NCBI RefSeq assembly: GCF_023343835.1
Contig: NC_064437.1
Coordinates: 49,178,972 to 49,242,971, forward strand
DNA length: 64,000 nucleotides
Direction: 5' to 3'
Source of the DNA: Lagopus muta
Lineage: Eukaryota > Chordata > Aves > Galliformes > Phasianidae
Position 1 is the first letter of the stretch, and every line of letters starts with the position of its first letter. A program made the position numbers and the translations under genes. This document shows positions 59,601 through 64,000 of this stretch, piece after piece. The notes below the pieces were generated by a model that ran no database searches, was not told the DNA's origin, and saw only the letters and a list, made by a program, of their open reading frames with translations.

Positions 59601-62095
59601 ATATTTTATGCTGTTGAAAGAAAAGATAATAAGCTTCCAGATAGAAGAGTAGCAATACAGTCTGCCTGTAGAAGAGGTGCTTCATCAGAAAAGCAGGGAT
59701 TACCACCAAGGCACTTTAAATCACCACTTAAATCACTCCATCTCACCCTTCTACCACAAAGCTCATAGCAACTTCCTCTCTTTTATAGGTGAGCCCAATT
59801 AGCTCCATAAATAGTTCAGCTGGGACAGCTCAGCTGTGTTATAGTGGAGAGCTATTGATTTACTCCAGGTGAAAAGCTGGTGCTTGGAATTATCAGTCCT
59901 GGGGCTGATTAAGCTGTATGTCAAGGTGTAGACAGAGAGTAGATTTTTTTTTCTTCCTTTTTTTTTTTTTTTTTTCTTTTCTTTTTTTTTTCCCTTCTTC
60001 CCCCAGTATGGTTGGGAAGTTCATTTTTAGAACAATTCAATCCCTTGCTTTCCCTGCAAGTTATCTATAATGCAAGAATCTTTATATCTCTATCTTTCAC
60101 TAGGTGAAGAGCAGAAGTTTTTTGTATCTGTTATTTTTCCTTGTAAAGAGCCTTTATGTTGTCTCAAGGACTAGCTACTGACAATTACAAGATCAGGAAC
60201 ATTTAGTTCTTTATGTTTTTAGAATGAACTTGTATCTCATTCTCTGTTCCTAACATTTTATTTTATTTTATTTTTTCCTGAAGAAGTAAGCAGCTATGTA
60301 AGATAAGTATGGATGAAGTGAATGTTGTAAGGCAGAAGAGAAGTCCTTTACATCTGGATCTTGCTTCTTCTGTGCTAATTGGTACAGAATGGAAATGAAT
60401 GTGGATGCTAAGCTACGAAAAAAAAAAAAAAAGAGCTGAGTGACCTCAAGCCCAAACAATACCATGCTAATTATTTCACATAAATCAGCATTAGAAAATT
60501 TGTTACGCTCTGTTGAGTCAATAGGAATAATTTGCTACAGTATAGGAGAGAAAATATTGGCCAATTTGGAACCCTGGTTCACATAGGGGTGAATTTATTG
60601 ACTAAATACAATTGCGTCTGTTAATGCCTGAACAGAATTGGCCCACACTGTAACTCTGTGGTTATCATTGCTAAAACAAAGCACAACCTTCAAATTGCAG
60701 GCTGCGGGATGCTTCATTGCCCAGTCGTGCCTCTTGCAAAATTAAAATCCTTTATCGAGTGTAGACTGGAGACTTTATGGCAGCAGGGTCTCTTCAAAGG
60801 ATTCCAGCATTGTGTGTCTCTTTTCACCAAGGGAATACTGAGTATCTCATCTTCTTAGGCACTATGACTTGTCTGCACTGAGGCACCCACAAAGCGTGTG
60901 ATGTCAAATGGCCACCCAAAGTATAGGAGCCTCTGGATGTTATCAGTAGAGAGCAGACTGGTTGTGGATGCAGACATCCTTCCACAGCCCTGATTCCACA
61001 CAAGGATACACAAGTGCTTGCACAGGTTCTTCCCCAGCAGGAGTGTAGTCACACATGGAAGGCAATGTCTGTGAGCAGCCTTTGGACCCCTGGCAAGTTC
61101 CTCATCCTCCTTGAGAGAGCACCGAGGTGTGCTAAGGAGATTTTAGCTGATAGCCTTTTTTTTTTTTTGTTGCTTCTCATTCACCCAGACCGTCAAAAAT
61201 AAACCAAATAAACAAGGAAAAACAAAAAGCAAACAGCCCCCCCCCCAGCCTTCTGATTCAGAGCAACCAATAATCAGCAATATGCCCTAATTCTGATCTC
61301 CTTTAATTAAGAGAAACATATACATCTCTTGTTAGTGAAGGTTGGTCAATCACTGTACCACAGTATCACTTCTCACTGCTCCTTGCAGGTGACTTGGTGC
61401 TTTTGCAGAACAGGGAGAAACAGAAGTGTGGGGCTAATGCAGGGTTTCACAGGCAAAAATCTGGTGTTTGCTTTTTGTGAAAGGAGCAAATATTTGCAGC
61501 CATCAGCATTTTAACCTCAAACAATTTCATTTCAGTTTCCAAAATTGCACAGGGAGCATTTCACTCCAGCTCTGCTGGTGTTCTTCAGTTTGTGTAACTC
61601 TTCCCCTGTATGTGGGTTGCTGTGCTGGTAGCTTTCGTCTTCACCAGCTGATCTTTTTCCCAGTGTCATGTTGATTTATTTGTCTTCATTGGTATTCTGA
61701 TAACATTTCACCAATAAATTAGTTTTAAATTAAACTCTCGGTTGTGTCTTTTATGTCGGGCCCAGTGTATGTGCTGGAAAGGAAATCTCATTTCAGAGAT
61801 ACTTTATTCTTCTTTTTATTGACCTCCCCAGCTACAGACTCACCAGCTGCTGTATTTATTTTACTTGGGGAGAAAGTTGTAAAAGTGCTGTGTAAATTAT
61901 AGATAGAAATTTCTGCTAGTGAAAATGAGAAATTGCAAAAAAACAAAACAAAACAACAACAACAACAAAAAAAACCAACTCTTTCAAATAGCTACAAACC
62001 AGAATTAGTTGTATGACAAACTGAGCAGGGGAATAGGGACCTTTTCCCGGTCTGTGGGGTATGACCTAAGGGGATGAAACCCTGCCATGCCTGTT
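56633..62095. other. Unique non-coding DNA with simple repeats
   Basis: No exon supported. Simple sequence: a T/C-rich tract at about 59945-60005, an A-run at about 60419-60432, a C11 run near 61227-61237, and CA/CAA-rich A sequence at about 61937-61975. The simple-repeat-free stretch 60450-60700 has TAAT-type motifs but nothing decisive. Confidence 0.4.
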
Positions 62096-62412
62096 AGAGA
62101 ATCAGAGAATCATTTGAGTTAGACGGAACCCTTAAAGGTCATCTGGTCCAAATCTCCTGCAATGAACAGGGACACCTACAGCTCCATCAGGTGCTCAGAG
62201 CTCTATCCATCCTGACCCTAAGTGTCTCCAGGGATCAGGCATCCACCAGCTCTCTGAGCAACCTGTTCCAGAGCCTCACCACTCTTAGTATAAAATAGTT
62301 CTTCCATACATCCAAACTAAATCTCCCTTCTTTCAGTTTGAAACCATTTCCTCTCATCCTATCACAACAGATCTTGCTAAAGAGTCTATCCCCTTCTTTT
62401 CTGTAGCCCTGG
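62096..62412 (-). mobile_element. CR1 LINE, 5'-truncated 3' tail
   Basis: This minus-strand CR1 starts with degenerate octamers (agagaatcagagaatc). It then reads ctccagggatcaggcatcc, gagcaacctgttccagagc and ctaaatctcccttc. The ORF2 piece reads [20 protein letters not shown] and then [15 protein letters not shown] on the minus strand (about 62238-62370). Its divergence is intermediate. No target duplication is seen. Confidence 0.88.
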
Positions 62413-64000
62413 CTATCTCTGGGCTTCAGGCAAGGCAATAATTGTTCCTCATGTGGGTGGCAATGGGGTGTTGGCTCTGCAGGCAGCAGGCACAGCTCCT
62501 GGCCCCCAGGAGCCTCCCCAGCTTGTGCTGGGGTCTCTTGGTTTTGGCAGAACTCGTGGGTGATGAGAGGAGGTGAAAAATGAATGTTTGGCTTAACTGA
62601 ATTGCAAAATGCAGGACTTTATGGTATGAAATATGAAAGCAGTGAGCACAGTTTCTGCTGTAGTTTATTTTTGTAGCAGATGCCATTCATTCTCTTCTTG
62701 CCTCCTCTTTTCAGCGTGTTGTGGGCAGTGATGATGTATAGTCTTCCCAATGAAGCACTTATCTGGGACCTATTACTGTAATGACAGAGAGCCGTTCATA
62801 CTCAAGGTTTTATTATCAGAAACACTGCTTTGCTGCAAGTTGATATTCATAAATCATCATTTTCTCATAAAATCAAAGGGAAAATATGTCTTCTGGAAAC
62901 CTGTACCCTACTCTACTATGCAATTCCTCACCTGGCCCAGCTATTATTGTTCCAGGAGATATAAAAGAGTCTCCTGGGTTTGAGGGGTGATCCCAGCACT
63001 TGGTCTGAATGCTGAAACTTGGCAGTGTACAAGAACTGCTGGCTCAGATCACATCTCCAGCCCTCAGCTGCAGCTTCGTGCTCTCAAGGGACAACCTGAG
63101 GAGCACCTGCCTTGTCCTCTGGAGCAGGAAGGTCGGCAGGGAGGTGTCCAGCCAGAGGAAGGAGCCATGCTCCTTCCCAGAAGGTGCTGGAGGAAGCCCT
63201 GGTAGGACACACCTCAGTGTCTGCTGGGCCATCCTGCTCCCTGCTTGGCCTCAGAGAGAAGGAGCAGTCATGTATTTTCCTCTATAACCTCTTGCTATTT
63301 TGGGATAGGAAATCCAGATGAATTCTTAAAGAAGCGTGGATTAAAAACAAACCTCTTTGCCTTAGTCCCCAGGATAAACATTTCCAGCAACAGAAAAAAA
63401 CAAAGGCTCTATCCCTTGCCTGTGTCCCAGCACCCAATACAGGATACCGTGCTTGTGGCGGTATTTCCCAGAGAAGATCTCCCCTTATACACAGCTGCCT
63501 CCCACCATCTTGCCCACGCTGACCACCTCCACCATTTGGGACTTCCCAGGCCCCTCTTTTCTGCTTATTGCCACAGTCATATGCCTCCCACTGTGCTTCA
63601 AGGTCACATCCCACTGGGTCTTGCAGGCCCGGGGTCCCCTCCCTGCTGCTAACCCCATGTCATGGAGCAGCCCATGCCACTGTGGGACAGGAGTTTCCTC
63701 CCACCCAGTGTTTTCCTAACAGATAATACAAAGAAATGAGCTTGTATCCCCCCACAGGCTTCGGCTGGCTCTGGTATTCCTTTCTCTATTACAGTTGTGC
63801 AACTGCATCTCCCTTGTGTTTTATGTCCCTGTCCTTCTTTCATGTTGGCAGTCCTAACAGGGTGCCCATGCTATGCAGGTTGTGTTGTTCTCCCAACCTC
63901 ATTGGGTTGGGACTTACTGTTGGAGTGCCTCAGTTATGGGATCTGCAGGGATCCTCCACGTCTCAGGGGCACTTTCCCAGGCTAACACCAGGTCAGCCTT
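62413..64000. other. Unique non-coding DNA
   Basis: No gene recognised. The GC-richer stretch 63.0-63.7 kb holds overlapping short frames on both strands (up to about 135 codons) without any family motif, so no exon is called. Confidence 0.4.

Noticed and set aside
59942..60007. Strong-looking splice acceptor (long T/C tract ending cccccag)
   Set aside because: The tract is a low-complexity T/C repeat. The sequence after it has no supported open exon, and no matching donor context was recognised.
1..64000. CRISPR arrays, operons, insertion sequences or other prokaryotic features
   Set aside because: The window is vertebrate DNA. There are no regularly spaced direct repeats with unique spacers and no dense gene packing.

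Overview
The window looks like ordinary non-coding nuclear DNA of a bird, most likely a galliform (chicken or a close relative). Three signs support this. First, there are several 5'-truncated CR1 LINE copies whose 3' ends carry the octamer repeat read on the + strand as cacagaat/catagaat. Second, there are remnants of a mariner-family transposon that resembles the galliform element known as Galluhop. Third, interspersed repeats are sparse, with no mammalian Alu or L1 sequence. I found no host protein-coding exon, rRNA or tRNA that I can support. The open frames in the window are short and lack recognisable domains, except those lying inside CR1. The segment is probably intergenic or lies within a large intron.

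Layout. 1-7.5 kb: unique sequence. 7.55-7.8 kb: a CR1 tail. 9.24-9.49, 18.14-18.36 and 42.6-42.9 kb: three copies, all on the + strand, of one moderately diverged dispersed repeat that I cannot name. 12.75-13.83 kb: the clearest composite structure, an internally shortened mariner with both terminal inverted repeats, interrupted by a CR1 that is flanked by a 9-bp direct repeat. 20-36 kb: mostly unique AT-rich DNA with simple A/T repeats, two faint MIR-type SINE relics and one homeodomain/POU-motif-rich block (30.88-31.44 kb) that reads like a conserved non-coding element. 36.84-37.0 kb: an old CR1 piece. 39.4-40.2 kb: the longest CR1 fragment (about 0.78 kb), with the C-terminal part of ORF2 broken by a 5-nt deletion. 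40.2-50.8 kb: unique DNA with two small GC/CpG-richer patches (46.6 and 49.1-49.5 kb). 50.8-51.5 kb: a CR1 tail followed by an uninterrupted 277-nt pyrimidine tract built of CCCCTT and CCCTTT units. 53.9-56.0 kb: a cluster of old repeats (CR1, two MIR-type SINEs, an AT-rich tract, a CR1 tail abutting a second mariner end). 62.1-62.4 kb: a last CR1 tail.

No genes work together here. The story is layered transposon history: old SINE relics, then mariner copies, then CR1 insertions, including at least one CR1 into a mariner. I did not find evidence for a new biological system. The items most worth checking are the nested insertion with its 9-bp repeat, the unnamed three-copy repeat family, the long homopyrimidine tract and the candidate conserved element near 31 kb.
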